The notes under the pieces were generated by a model. That model did not search any database, had not been told where the DNA came from, and saw nothing but the letters and a program-made list of their open reading frames with translations. Below, in pieces: positions 1-8,073 of a stretch of 26,230 nt of DNA. The translations under genes and the position numbers were made by a program. Position 1 is the stretch's first letter. Every line of letters begins with the position of its first letter. Source of the DNA: an uncultured Muribaculaceae bacterium (GTDB lineage Bacteria > Bacteroidota > Bacteroidia > Bacteroidales > Muribaculaceae); assembly GCA_910578305.1 (NCBI GenBank), contig CAJTQH010000024.1, forward strand, positions 1 to 26,230, in the 5' to 3' direction.

Positions 1-80
1 ATAACAGTGCACGGCACGTTTTTGCCGTCGGCACTGAAAACGGATGTCATTCCGATTTTTTTTCCTAATAATCCTGGCAT
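1..80 (-). CDS. rplC: 50S ribosomal protein L3, N-terminal fragment
   Basis: Only the first 26 codons are inside the window; the gene continues beyond position 1. The translated start contains [13 protein letters not shown], the conserved N-terminus of ribosomal protein L3, which binds 23S rRNA early in large-subunit assembly and reaches toward the peptidyl-transferase centre. The ATG is at 78-80. It follows rpsJ on the same strand after a 57-base spacer, as expected for the S10 ribosomal operon. The identification rests on a short fragment, but the motif and gene order agree. Confidence 0.9.
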
Positions 81-137
81 TTCTCTTAGTTTTTAAAAAA
101 TGTTTTGATTGTTCTGTTATCTTACTTTCGATGTATA

Positions 138-443
138 TTACACTTTAATCTCTACATCGACACCGCTGGGAAGTTCCAGTTTCATCAGAGCATCCACAGT
201 CTTAGCAGTAGAGTTGTAGATGTCGATGAGACGTTTGTAGCTTGATAACTGGAACTGCTCGCGTGACTTCTTGTTGACGAAGGTCGAGCGGTTAACTGTG
301 AAGATGCGCTTGTGAGTAGGCAGAGGTATCGGACCGCTGATCACGGCACCAGTGCTCTTTACAGTCTTTACAATCTTCTCGGCCGACTTGTCCACCAAGT
401 CGTGATCGTAAGATTTAAGTTTGATTCTGATTTTTTGGCTCAT
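138..443 (-). CDS. rpsJ: 30S ribosomal protein S10
   Basis: This 101-residue protein is full length for S10, a small-subunit head protein that in other bacteria also partners NusB in antitermination. Recognisable parts are the N-terminal KIRIKLKSYDH strand, the central GPIPLPTHK loop and the C-terminal LPSGVDVEIKV. It lies 21 bases after fusA and 57 bases before rplC, all on the minus strand, so the str and S10 clusters are probably read as one unit. There is no tuf between fusA and rpsJ; this fits Bacteroidetes, where EF-Tu is encoded elsewhere. Confidence 0.97.
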   Translation of the reverse strand: MSQKIRIKLKSYDHDLVDKSAEKIVKTVKSTGAVISGPIPLPTHKRIFTVNRSTFVNKKSREQFQLSSYKRLIDIYNSTAKTVDALMKLELPSGVDVEIKV

Positions 444-464
444 TTTTTTATATGGTTATTATTT

Positions 465-2591
465 TTATTTCAATAAGTCTACACGGCCCTGGCATTCGGT
501 AAGCACGTTACGGGCAATAGATGAGCTAACTTCGCTGTAGTGCGAGAAAGTCATAGTACTGGTGGCTCGGCCGGAAGTTATGGTACGGAGCGCGGTAACG
601 TATCCGAACATCTCTGCAAGAGGAGCCTTGGCCTTAACGACACGTGCGCCGCTGCGGCTGGTTTCCATACCTTCTACCTGACCGCGACGCTTGTTAAGGT
701 CGCTGATCACGTCACCCATAGACTCTTCGGGAGTCACTACTTCGATCTTCATGATCGGTTCGAGAAGCACGGGACCTGCTTTCTCAGAGGCTTTCTTGAA
801 TGCCTGAATAGCACAGAGCTCAAACGAAAGCTGATCGGAGTCAACCGGATGGAACGAACCGTCAATCACGGTGACCTTAAGCTGTTCTACGGGATATCCA
901 GCAAGAATACCGTTCTTCATAGCAGTCTGGAAGCCCTTCTGGATAGAGGGGATATATTCCTTAGGAATGTTACCGCCCTTAACTTCGTCCACAAACTGAA
1001 GGTTTCCTTCAAAGCCCTCGTCAACAGGTTCAACACGAACGATGATATCGGCAAACTTACCACGACCACCGGTCTGCTTCTTGAATACCTCACGGAGTTC
1101 CACAGGAGCTGTAATAGCTTCCTTGTATGTTACCTGAGGACGTCCCTGATTACATTCAACCTTGAACTCACGACGCAGACGGTCGATGATAATATCGAGG
1201 TGAAGCTCACCCATACCTGAAATCACGGTCTGTCCGGTCTCTTCGTTGGTCTGAACACGGAAAGTAGGATCTTCTTCAGCAAGTTTCTGCAGACCTACAC
1301 CGAGTTTGTCGAGGTCTTTCTGAGTCTTGGGTTCTACAGCGATACCAATAACCGGTTCGGGGAATTCCATAGCCTCAAGAACGATAGGATGGTTTTCATC
1401 GCAGAGAGTATCACCGGTGCGGATATCCTTGAAACCTACACCTGCGCCTATATCGCCACAACCGATAGCCTCCATAGCGTTCTGCTTATTGGAGTGCATC
1501 TGGAACAGACGTGACACACGCTCTTTCTTTCCGGAACGAGCATTCATGATATATGAGCCGGCAACAACATCACCGGAATAAACACGGAAGAATGTCAGAC
1601 GACCTACATACGGGTCGGTAGCAATCTTGAATGCGAGAGCACACATTGGTGCTTCAGGTGACGGTTCGCGAGTCTCAACCTTGTCGGGATCCGAAGGATC
1701 ACGGCCTTCGATCGAACCGCCGTCAACAGGACTGGGCAGATAAGCGCAGACATTGTCAAGCAGCGGCTGAACACCTTTGTTTTTGAAAGACGAGCCAAGA
1801 GTCATCGGCACGATTTCCATAGCCAGAGTGGCATTGCGGACACCGCGACGGATTTCTTCTTCAGTGATAGTCGAGGGATCGTCGAAATATTTTTCCATGA
1901 GAACGTCGTCGAACTCAGCGATCTTCTCAAGCATCTTGTCGCGCCATTCTTCTGCTTCTTCCTGAAGATTAGCCGGAATTTCCTCGAGAGTGTAGTCGGC
2001 ACCCATCGATTCATCATGCCAGAAGATAGCCTTCATACGGATAAGGTCAACGATACCCTTGAAAGTTTCTTCTGCACCGATAGGAATCTGGATGGGACAG
2101 GGATTTGCTCCGAGCACATCCTTGAGCTGACGTACCACTTCAAAGAAGTTGGCACCCGAGCGGTCCATCTTGTTTACATAGCCGATACGGGGCACGTTGT
2201 ACTTGTCAGCCTGGCGCCATACGGTTTCCGACTGGGGTTCAACACCACCTACGGCACAGAAAGTTGCAACAGCACCATCAAGCACACGGAGCGAACGTTC
2301 TACTTCCACAGTGAAGTCAACGTGTCCCGGAGTGTCAATAAGGTTGATTTTGTATTTATTGCCGTCATAGTTCCAGAAAGCGGTAGTAGCAGCAGAGGTA
2401 ATAGTAATACCACGTTCCTGCTCCTGCTCCATCCAGTCCATGGTAGCGGCACCATCGTGCACCTCGCCTATTTTATGAGTCTTACCCGTGTAGAAAAGTA
2501 TACGCTCCGATGTGGTGGTTTTACCGGCATCGATATGAGCCATAATACCGATATTTCGGGTATATTTGAGCTGTTCGTCAGATTTAGACAT
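465..2591 (-). CDS. fusA: Elongation factor G
   Basis: A 708-residue translational GTPase that moves tRNAs and mRNA through the ribosome and, with RRF, helps recycle ribosomes. GTPase motifs are intact: P-loop AHIDAGKTT (about residues 18-26), switch I GITITSAATT (61-70), DTPGH (86-90) and NKMD (140-143). Domains II to V follow at normal length, including GMGELHLDI in domain III. Some Bacteroides carry a second EF-G paralogue reported to lack GTPase activity. The intact motifs and the place in the str operon mark this copy as the canonical housekeeping one. It lies 40 bases after rpsG. Confidence 0.98.
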   Translation of the reverse strand: MSKSDEQLKYTRNIGIMAHIDAGKTTTSERILFYTGKTHKIGEVHDGAATMDWMEQEQERGITITSAATTAFWNYDGNKYKINLIDTPGHVDFTVEVERSLRVLDGAVATFCAVGGVEPQSETVWRQADKYNVPRIGYVNKMDRSGANFFEVVRQLKDVLGANPCPIQIPIGAEETFKGIVDLIRMKAIFWHDESMGADYTLEEIPANLQEEAEEWRDKMLEKIAEFDDVLMEKYFDDPSTITEEEIRRGVRNATLAMEIVPMTLGSSFKNKGVQPLLDNVCAYLPSPVDGGSIEGRDPSDPDKVETREPSPEAPMCALAFKIATDPYVGRLTFFRVYSGDVVAGSYIMNARSGKKERVSRLFQMHSNKQNAMEAIGCGDIGAGVGFKDIRTGDTLCDENHPIVLEAMEFPEPVIGIAVEPKTQKDLDKLGVGLQKLAEEDPTFRVQTNEETGQTVISGMGELHLDIIIDRLRREFKVECNQGRPQVTYKEAITAPVELREVFKKQTGGRGKFADIIVRVEPVDEGFEGNLQFVDEVKGGNIPKEYIPSIQKGFQTAMKNGILAGYPVEQLKVTVIDGSFHPVDSDQLSFELCAIQAFKKASEKAGPVLLEPIMKIEVVTPEESMGDVISDLNKRRGQVEGMETSRSGARVVKAKAPLAEMFGYVTALRTITSGRATSTMTFSHYSEVSSSIARNVLTECQGRVDLLK

Positions 2592-2631
2592 ATGTGGTTA
2601 GGATTTCTTTATCAATGAAAAATATAATGGA

Positions 2632-3108
2632 TTAGAAGCGGAAGTGAGCGAAGGCGCGGTTTGCTTCGGCCATCTTGTGCATATCTTCCTTGCGTTTGAA
2701 TGCGCCACCCTGTTCGTTATAGGCATCTACGATTTCGGCAGCCAGCTTATCAGCCATAGTCTTGCCGCCGCGCTTGCGGGCATAGAGTATAAGGTTTTTC
2801 ATTGAGATCGACTCCTTGCGGTCGGGACGGATTTCAGTAGGCACCTGGAATGTAGCACCACCCACACGGCGAGACTTCACCTCTACCTGGGGAGTAATGT
2901 TTTCAAGGGCTTTTTTCCAGATTTCGAGCGCTGTTTTTTCCTCGTTGGGAAGCTTGGACTTCACAGTTTCAAGCGCGCTATAGAATATAGTGTAAGAAGT
3001 ATTCTTCTTTCCATCATACATAAGATGGTTAACGAATTTCGACACTCTTACGTCATTAAAAACGGGATCGGGCAATACAATCCGTTTTTTAGGTTTAGCC
3101 TTTCTCAT
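2632..3108 (-). CDS. rpsG: 30S ribosomal protein S7
   Basis: A 158-residue primary 16S rRNA-binding protein that organises the small-subunit head. It starts MRKAKPKKR and contains the conserved segments VSKFVNHLMYDGKK, the PQVEVKSRRVGGATFQVP loop and NRAFAHFRF at the C-terminus. It sits between rpsL (227 bases upstream) and fusA (40 bases downstream). In E. coli, S7 represses its own operon by binding the rpsL-rpsG spacer. The long spacer here could have a similar role, but no homologous site can be named from sequence alone. Confidence 0.97.
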   Translation of the reverse strand: MRKAKPKKRIVLPDPVFNDVRVSKFVNHLMYDGKKNTSYTIFYSALETVKSKLPNEEKTALEIWKKALENITPQVEVKSRRVGGATFQVPTEIRPDRKESISMKNLILYARKRGGKTMADKLAAEIVDAYNEQGGAFKRKEDMHKMAEANRAFAHFRF

Positions 3109-3335
3109 TTGTTTTTGTACAAATTTGTCGTTTTTTGTTTTGCTTGGTTGCTGCTTCTTTCATCTTCAACGGCCGTTCTCCAACGCGCCATTTACTCAAC
3201 CATCGAATTAGCTTTCCAATAAATCAAAAAGCGAAGTTTAACAACTCGTTTTAATTAGATTTATCTTCCGGTTCATTATCCCGAACCGTGGGGATTGCTT
3301 AGTGTAAGATTTCAGCTTAAGAAACTAATCGTCGA
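3109..3335 (-). promoter_or_regulatory. Long rpsL-rpsG intercistronic spacer with a small hairpin
   Basis: This 227-base spacer is far longer than the other gaps in the operon (21-57 bases). It contains a 6-bp inverted repeat with an 8-base loop (arms 3269-3274 and 3283-3288, CGGTTC/GAACCG). I find no TAnnTTTG promoter motif on the minus strand, so rpsG is probably co-transcribed with rpsL. The spacer may hold an RNA element, by analogy with the S7 operator of the E. coli str operon. This is inference; the hairpin is short. Confidence 0.35.
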
Positions 3336-3719
3336 TTACTTCTTGGCTGCCTTCGGACGCTTGGCACCATATTTGGAGCGACGCTGGGTGCGATCCTTCA
3401 CGCCACTGGTGTCGAGTGTACCGCGAACAATGTGATAACGTACACCGGGGAGGTCTTTCACACGACCGCCGCGAACGAGTACGATTGAGTGTTCCTGCAG
3501 ATTGTGACCTTCACCCGGGATATATGAGTTCACTTCTTTACCGTTGGTGAGGCGCACACGGGCCACTTTACGCATTGCCGAGTTAGGCTTCTTGGGAGTA
3601 GTAGTGTAAACGCGCACACACACGCCGCGACGCTGCGGACATGAATCCAATGCAGGCGACTTACTCTTATCCTCAAGAGCTACACGTCCTTTTCTTACTA
3701 ATTGCTGAATAGTAGGCAT
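3336..3719 (-). CDS. rpsL: 30S ribosomal protein S12
   Basis: A 127-residue decoding-centre protein and first gene of the str operon. It carries MPTIQQLVRKGR, the TTTPKKPNSAMRK loop and GGRVKDLPGVRYH, ending in a lysine-rich tail. The lysines where streptomycin resistance changes usually occur (PKKPNS and RVKDLPG) are the sensitive-type residues, so ribosomal streptomycin resistance is not indicated. A Bacteroidetes-type promoter lies about 150 bases upstream. Confidence 0.97.
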   Translation of the reverse strand: MPTIQQLVRKGRVALEDKSKSPALDSCPQRRGVCVRVYTTTPKKPNSAMRKVARVRLTNGKEVNSYIPGEGHNLQEHSIVLVRGGRVKDLPGVRYHIVRGTLDTSGVKDRTQRRSKYGAKRPKAAKK

Positions 3720-3803
3720 CTTAGTTCTTGTTTTACTTTTTCGTTTATTAAATCTGTTTGTCTTCTATATCTTTCTTAAGCCCTTCAGCATACACCTAAA
3801 GCC

Positions 3804-3840
3804 AATTATCGCTTTATCTTCCAATCGATTAGCGACAATT
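3804..3840 (-). promoter_or_regulatory. Candidate leader stem-loop upstream of rpsL
   Basis: Two 10-base arms (3804-3813 and 3831-3840) flank a 17-base loop. In the minus-strand transcript all ten positions pair, one as G-U; in the plus-strand orientation that position would be an A-C mismatch. This favours RNA made in the rpsL direction. It lies in the roughly 140-base leader between the predicted start site and rpsL. Its function is unknown; autogenous control by a ribosomal protein is one possibility. Confidence 0.4.
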
Positions 3841-3868
3841 CAGCTCTATTTCATGCTTAAAAGCGATG

Positions 3869-3900
3869 CAAAATTACGCACTAATTTTCTAATTACCAAA
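3869..3900 (-). promoter_or_regulatory. str operon promoter, Bacteroidetes type
   Basis: On the minus strand TAATTTTG (3869-3876) matches the Bacteroidetes -7 element TAnnTTTG exactly. TTTG at 3897-3900 matches the -33 element, 20 bases away, within the usual spacing. Transcription would start near 3862 and run into rpsL. The rest of the 300-base gap 3720-4019 holds the leader; I see no gene in it. Confidence 0.75.
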
Positions 3901-4019
3901 TATTTTACCAACTGTTTTCAGCTTTTCGCGAAGATTTCCTAAAAGTTCAGTTTCGATGCCGCACAAATACCAAACAACCGGATTTCCCTCCGACCTATCG
4001 CCATGCCAACACGATGACA

Positions 4020-4565
4020 TCAGAATGGAGTGATTTCGTCGAGTGAGAGGCCGCAGAGGTCCTTTTCCGACAGGAGCATTTCGGAGGCCGGTATGCGCCA
4101 GTCGATGCCGAGAGCCGGGTCGTCGAAGCGAAGCGTGGCTTCAGACTGAGGAGCATAAACGTTGTCGACTTTATACTGAAACTGGGCTGTATCCGACAGC
4201 ACAACAAATCCGTGGGCAAATCCGCGCGGTATGAAGAGCTGACGTGCGTTTTCCTGCGAAAGCTCCACAGCCACGTGGCGGCCATAAGTGGGCGATCCGC
4301 CGCGCAGATCCACAGCAACGTCAATCACCGTACCCTGCGATACTCTTACGAGCTTAGCCTGCGACCACTCTCCTTTCTGAAAATGAAGTCCGCGGAGCAC
4401 TCCCCTACTTGAAAATGACTCATTGTCCTGCACAAAATCCACTCGACCAACATTGGCCTCAAATTCTGATTTCTTAAAAGATTCCATGAAATATCCGCGT
4501 GCATCGCCGAAACGCCTCGGCTCTATAATCCACACGCCCTCTATGTCTGTGGTTATGAAATTCAT
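4020..4565 (-). CDS. rfbC: dTDP-4-dehydrorhamnose 3,5-epimerase
   Basis: A 181-residue cupin-fold enzyme that epimerises dTDP-4-dehydro-6-deoxyglucose at C3 and C5, the third step of dTDP-L-rhamnose synthesis. Diagnostic features are RRFGDARGYF near the N-terminus, RGLHFQ with the likely catalytic histidine (H61), PRGFAHGF (111-120), the Y131 region and DPALGIDW. The reading frame stays open upstream to 4796, but the family begins at this ATG (MNFITTDIEG), so the later start was chosen. The other rhamnose genes (rfbA, rfbB, rfbD) are not in the window. It is divergent from the GlmU-like gene, with overlapping promoter elements. Confidence 0.93.
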   Translation of the reverse strand: MNFITTDIEGVWIIEPRRFGDARGYFMESFKKSEFEANVGRVDFVQDNESFSSRGVLRGLHFQKGEWSQAKLVRVSQGTVIDVAVDLRGGSPTYGRHVAVELSQENARQLFIPRGFAHGFVVLSDTAQFQYKVDNVYAPQSEATLRFDDPALGIDWRIPASEMLLSEKDLCGLSLDEITPF

Positions 4566-4600
4566 ATACGTCTTTATATTTTTAATAAGGTTATTCGACA

Positions 4601-4608
4601 CAAATTTA
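4601..4608 (-). promoter_or_regulatory. Putative -7 element for rfbC
   Basis: On the minus strand TAAATTTG matches TAnnTTTG, 35 bases before the rfbC ATG. No TTTG -33 element is seen at the expected distance, so support is partial. It nearly abuts the opposing element at 4610-4617. Confidence 0.4.
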
Positions 4609-4609
4609 A

Positions 4610-4617
4610 TAATTTTG
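4610..4617 (+). promoter_or_regulatory. Putative -7 element for the GlmU-like gene
   Basis: TAATTTTG matches TAnnTTTG, 27 bases before the ATG at 4645. No clear TTTG occurs about 20 bases upstream. One base separates it from the opposing rfbC element. Confidence 0.5.
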
Positions 4618-4644
4618 CACCACATAATTAGAATTATAAGCGAT

Positions 4645-5820
4645 ATGAAGCACATCATATTGAAAGATACCCCGGAAGCACACACCCGACTGCTTCCTCT
4701 CACTTTCACACGCCCCGCCGGCGAACTCACCGTCGGCCTCTCCACCATATGTGAAAAATGGCGCAGATATCTGCCCGGTGAATATTCGTATAGCACCGTA
4801 GACTATCTCAGCGAGCTTTATCCACAGACTCAAACCTCATCCGATGCCTCAACCACCATAACCATTGCAGGCAATCTGCTGCCCGACGCATCTTTGGCAG
4901 CAGCAATCGGCGCGCTCGTACCTGGCGAGGAGCTACACAGCCCCGACGGCACAATACTGGCACAGACAGGCAACTGCGACGGATCGCGGATAAAAATACA
5001 CGAACACGACATACGGATGATCAACCGTCCATGTGACATATTTCTGCTCAATGGCGAGATACTGAAAGAGGATTTCGGAGCCATAACACGCGGCCTCACA
5101 TCAGAGCCGATAAGTCCGACTTGCACAGTGATCGGCGATGCGGGCGCAGTGTTCATCGCACGTGGCGCACGTGTGGAGGGCGTAATGCTCAACACTACCG
5201 GCGGCCCCATATACATAGGCGAGGGAGCGGAGGTGATGGAGGGCAGCTGTCTGCGCGGCCCTATCGGCATCATGGAGCATGCCACCGTCAATATGTGCAC
5301 CCGCATCTACGGGGCCACCACCATAAGCACTCACTGCAAGGTGGGCGGCGAAATCAACAATGTGGTAATGTTTCCCTACTCCAATAAGGCTCACGACGGA
5401 TTTCTCGGCAATGCCGTGATCGGTTCGTGGTGCAACCTCGGCGCCGGATGCGTGGCTTCGAATCTTAAAAACGACTATACGGAGATAAAGCTGTGGGACT
5501 ATGAGTCGCGACGCTTTTTGCGCACCGGTCTGCAATTTTGCGGCCTCATCATGGGCGACCATTCAAAAGCCGGCATCAACACCATGTTCAACACAGCCAC
5601 TGTGTGCGGTGTCGGTGTCAACATCCACGGCACCGGATTTCCGCGCAACTTCGTGGCATCCTTCAGCGAAGGATCGGCCGGCTCAGGATTCAGCGATGTG
5701 CCCATGAGCAAGTTTTTTGCCATAGCCGAGCGTGTGATGGCACGCCGCGATGTAACACTTACCGATGCCGACAGGCGCATGTACGAGGCGATACACGCCA
5801 TGACTCAATGCCTCAGATAA
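4645..5820 (+). CDS. GlmU-like sugar nucleotidyltransferase / acetyltransferase
   Basis: A 391-residue protein resembling the alternative bacterial GlmU family (TIGR03991), proposed to make UDP-N-acetylglucosamine for cell-wall and envelope precursors in Bacteroidetes that lack standard GlmU. The N-terminal part has the family-like segment FTRPAGELTVGLSTICEKW. The second half, about residues 165-340, is a left-handed beta-helix of hexapeptide repeats (for example IYIGEGAEV and VIGSWCNLGAG), typical of acyltransferases. The frame stays open back to 4423, but residues before MKHIILKDT look non-coding and overlap rfbC, so 4645 was chosen. Both enzyme activities are inferred from the family. Confidence 0.85.
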   Translation: MKHIILKDTPEAHTRLLPLTFTRPAGELTVGLSTICEKWRRYLPGEYSYSTVDYLSELYPQTQTSSDASTTITIAGNLLPDASLAAAIGALVPGEELHSPDGTILAQTGNCDGSRIKIHEHDIRMINRPCDIFLLNGEILKEDFGAITRGLTSEPISPTCTVIGDAGAVFIARGARVEGVMLNTTGGPIYIGEGAEVMEGSCLRGPIGIMEHATVNMCTRIYGATTISTHCKVGGEINNVVMFPYSNKAHDGFLGNAVIGSWCNLGAGCVASNLKNDYTEIKLWDYESRRFLRTGLQFCGLIMGDHSKAGINTMFNTATVCGVGVNIHGTGFPRNFVASFSEGSAGSGFSDVPMSKFFAIAERVMARRDVTLTDADRRMYEAIHAMTQCLR

Positions 5821-5858
5821 GCCTGATGCCTGCGAGCACACAGTACCCGCCATAACCA

Positions 5859-8069
5859 TCAGAGCGTAAGATCGCGCTCATCGGCAGATGACGATACCGA
5901 CGACGGATTGCGGCGGCGTGTGCGCCAGCCGTGATAGTAGTTTTTCACCTTAAGCCAGAGCGGCATCGGAGCCGCCGACACATCTGCCGACATGGCATCG
6001 CCCATAGCCACCACCGGTGCTTCGGCTCCAAACTGCTCCGGATATATCACTATCAGATTGTTGTGAGCGAAATAACGTCGCAGAAACTCAGGCAGAGCAT
6101 CCATATCGGATGTAAACGACACCGAAGCACGACGCGCCGATATGACCACAAACAGATCGTCGTCCTGAATCTTGTTGGACAGCAGTATGAAGTCATCCCA
6201 AGCCTCTACAAGACGATATTCCGAGCGTATCTCATATCCCTCACGGTGAAGCACGGTGCTTATGTAGCGGCGTGTCTCGGCCGAGCAACAGAATATCACC
6301 CTACACCCAAGCTGACGCGTAAGATTGCCTATCGACTTCACCCAGCGCACAAATCCGGTCTCATACTGAGCTTTTTCAGGCACGGACACAACAATGCGGC
6401 GCACCGTATTGACCGGAATATAGCATCGAGATATCACCACCATGCGAAATGTGGCCTTGAGAAGCTGCGTGAGCTTATCGCCGAAGAACGAGTCGATCAC
6501 CCCATGACTACGCCGATGCAGCCCTATAACCACTTCATTGATCTCCCGTTCCTCTATGGTATTGAGCACTCCGGTCACGAAATTCAGATCGTAACGGTCT
6601 ATACTCTTCAACTTCACATCCATCACCGAAGCCACATGCGTGGCAACATCAAGCGAACTCTGCCCTACAGCACGCGACGAAGGAGCATTATCATTACGCA
6701 CATGAAGGGCATACATCTTATTGTGCAATGCTCCGCGTCCGTCACTCATCATCACAGCCAGATTGACCAATTCGGTAGCAGTAGCCGGATTCACTACCGG
6801 TATAAGCGTATGTACTCCACGATCATCAGGAGAGCCATCGGTGACAACTTCCGGACCGGCCGACATCGACATCACTTTCAGACGCGAAGCCGCACGCGAA
6901 GTCCCTACCGACGACACTGTACAGGTGACAAGTATCATCACCACAGTGCCATTGAGTATCGACTCATCAAACACACCCATGTTAAAACCGATCATCACTA
7001 CGGCCAATGCCACAGCTGTATGGGCGTTTGACAGCTGATAGAGAATCGAACGATCTATGGAACGCATACCGAACACTCGCTGCGTGCACCATGCAGCGAG
7101 CCACTTGCCCGCCATAGCCAACACACTCATCACGGCCGCAACATAAAGCGTATGCCATCCACTCATTATCACGCCCACATTTATAAGCATGCCCACACCT
7201 ATAAGAAAATAGGGTATGAAAATGGCATTGCCCACAAACTCTATGCGTGACATAAGCGGAGACCGTGCCGGAATATAACGATTGAGCACCAGTCCGGCAA
7301 AGAACGCTCCGAACACACCTTCGATACCGGCACCCACTGCCGCCACTGCTGCCAGAAATACCATCACGAGCACATAGATAAACTGCATTATCCCATCGTG
7401 ATAATATTTAAAAAACCACCGTGTGACTCTCGGATACAAATACGTTATAACAACGCAGTAAAGCATCAGCAGCCCTACAAGACGCACTGTGGTCATTGGC
7501 TTGAAACAGCCGTCGCGCACAACTCCGACCGATGCAGCAAGCACCATCAGTGCACCGAGCACGGTGAAGATAGTACCAGCGATAGCTATGATCACAGCAG
7601 GATTTTTAGTCAGTCCGAACCTTGACACTATCGGATAGGCCAACAATGTGTGTGCGGCAAACATTGATGCAAGCATAAGCGAAGCCACCGCATCGAGTCC
7701 GAGCAGAAGCATTGCCGCCGGCACACCTGCCACCATGGGTATGACAAATGTAAACAGCCCGAAAACGACACCCCGCCGGAGATTCTTCTTAAGATGATAC
7801 ATATCAATCTCCACTCCGGCAAGAAACATAAGATAGAGCAGCCCGACCTGTCCGAACACCTCAAAGCTCATATCGCGCGCAAGTACATTGAACCCATAGG
7901 GACCCACTACTACACCGGCAAGAATAAGACCGATCACGTGCGGTATCTTAAGACGCGAAAGCAACATCGGCGCAAGCAATATTATAGCCAGCACGATGAG
8001 AAATATCGCCATTGGCGAAGTCACCAACGGCGAAACAACAGGAATAGCGACTGACAGAGGCAGAAACAT
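5859..8069 (-). CDS. Cation:proton antiporter, CPA2 type, with C-terminal Usp-like region
   Basis: A 736-residue inner-membrane protein. Residues 1 to about 400 form many hydrophobic helices like the Na+/H+ exchanger domain of KefB/CPA2 antiporters, including LKIPHVIGLILAGVVVGPYG and GVFGAFFAGLVLNRYIPARSPL. From about residue 420 the chain is soluble, with two stretches resembling universal-stress-protein folds (HTLIPVVNP..., RRIVVSVPEK...), as in other Bacteroidetes antiporters of this type. Likely jobs are Na+ or K+ exchange for protons and pH or salt homeostasis; the ion cannot be read from sequence. The gene starts 4 bases after asd ends, so the two are probably co-transcribed. Confidence 0.87.
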   Translation of the reverse strand: MFLPLSVAIPVVSPLVTSPMAIFLIVLAIILLAPMLLSRLKIPHVIGLILAGVVVGPYGFNVLARDMSFEVFGQVGLLYLMFLAGVEIDMYHLKKNLRRGVVFGLFTFVIPMVAGVPAAMLLLGLDAVASLMLASMFAAHTLLAYPIVSRFGLTKNPAVIIAIAGTIFTVLGALMVLAASVGVVRDGCFKPMTTVRLVGLLMLYCVVITYLYPRVTRWFFKYYHDGIMQFIYVLVMVFLAAVAAVGAGIEGVFGAFFAGLVLNRYIPARSPLMSRIEFVGNAIFIPYFLIGVGMLINVGVIMSGWHTLYVAAVMSVLAMAGKWLAAWCTQRVFGMRSIDRSILYQLSNAHTAVALAVVMIGFNMGVFDESILNGTVVMILVTCTVSSVGTSRAASRLKVMSMSAGPEVVTDGSPDDRGVHTLIPVVNPATATELVNLAVMMSDGRGALHNKMYALHVRNDNAPSSRAVGQSSLDVATHVASVMDVKLKSIDRYDLNFVTGVLNTIEEREINEVVIGLHRRSHGVIDSFFGDKLTQLLKATFRMVVISRCYIPVNTVRRIVVSVPEKAQYETGFVRWVKSIGNLTRQLGCRVIFCCSAETRRYISTVLHREGYEIRSEYRLVEAWDDFILLSNKIQDDDLFVVISARRASVSFTSDMDALPEFLRRYFAHNNLIVIYPEQFGAEAPVVAMGDAMSADVSAAPMPLWLKVKNYYHGWRTRRRNPSSVSSSADERDLTL

Positions 8070-8073
8070 CGCT

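Noticed and set aside
540..1220. Open frames antisense to fusA (also 2016-2618)
   Set aside because: fusA is unambiguous in this stretch and the antisense translations show no family motifs.
4423..4644. N-terminal extension of the GlmU-like gene by 74 codons
   Set aside because: It overlaps rfbC and the divergent promoters; the family begins at MKHIILKD.
4566..4796. N-terminal extension of rfbC by 77 codons
   Set aside because: The extra part runs through the GlmU-like coding region and the promoter spacer and does not resemble the family; the start at 4565 gives the standard length.
5823..5862. CTGATG/CATCAG inverted repeat between the GlmU-like and antiporter genes
   Set aside because: Six-base arms with a 28-base gap overlapping a stop codon are too weak to call a terminator.
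5931..7031. A 366-codon open frame antisense to the antiporter gene
   Set aside because: The His/Arg-rich translation without domain features is typical of a shadow frame; the opposite strand encodes a clear membrane protein.
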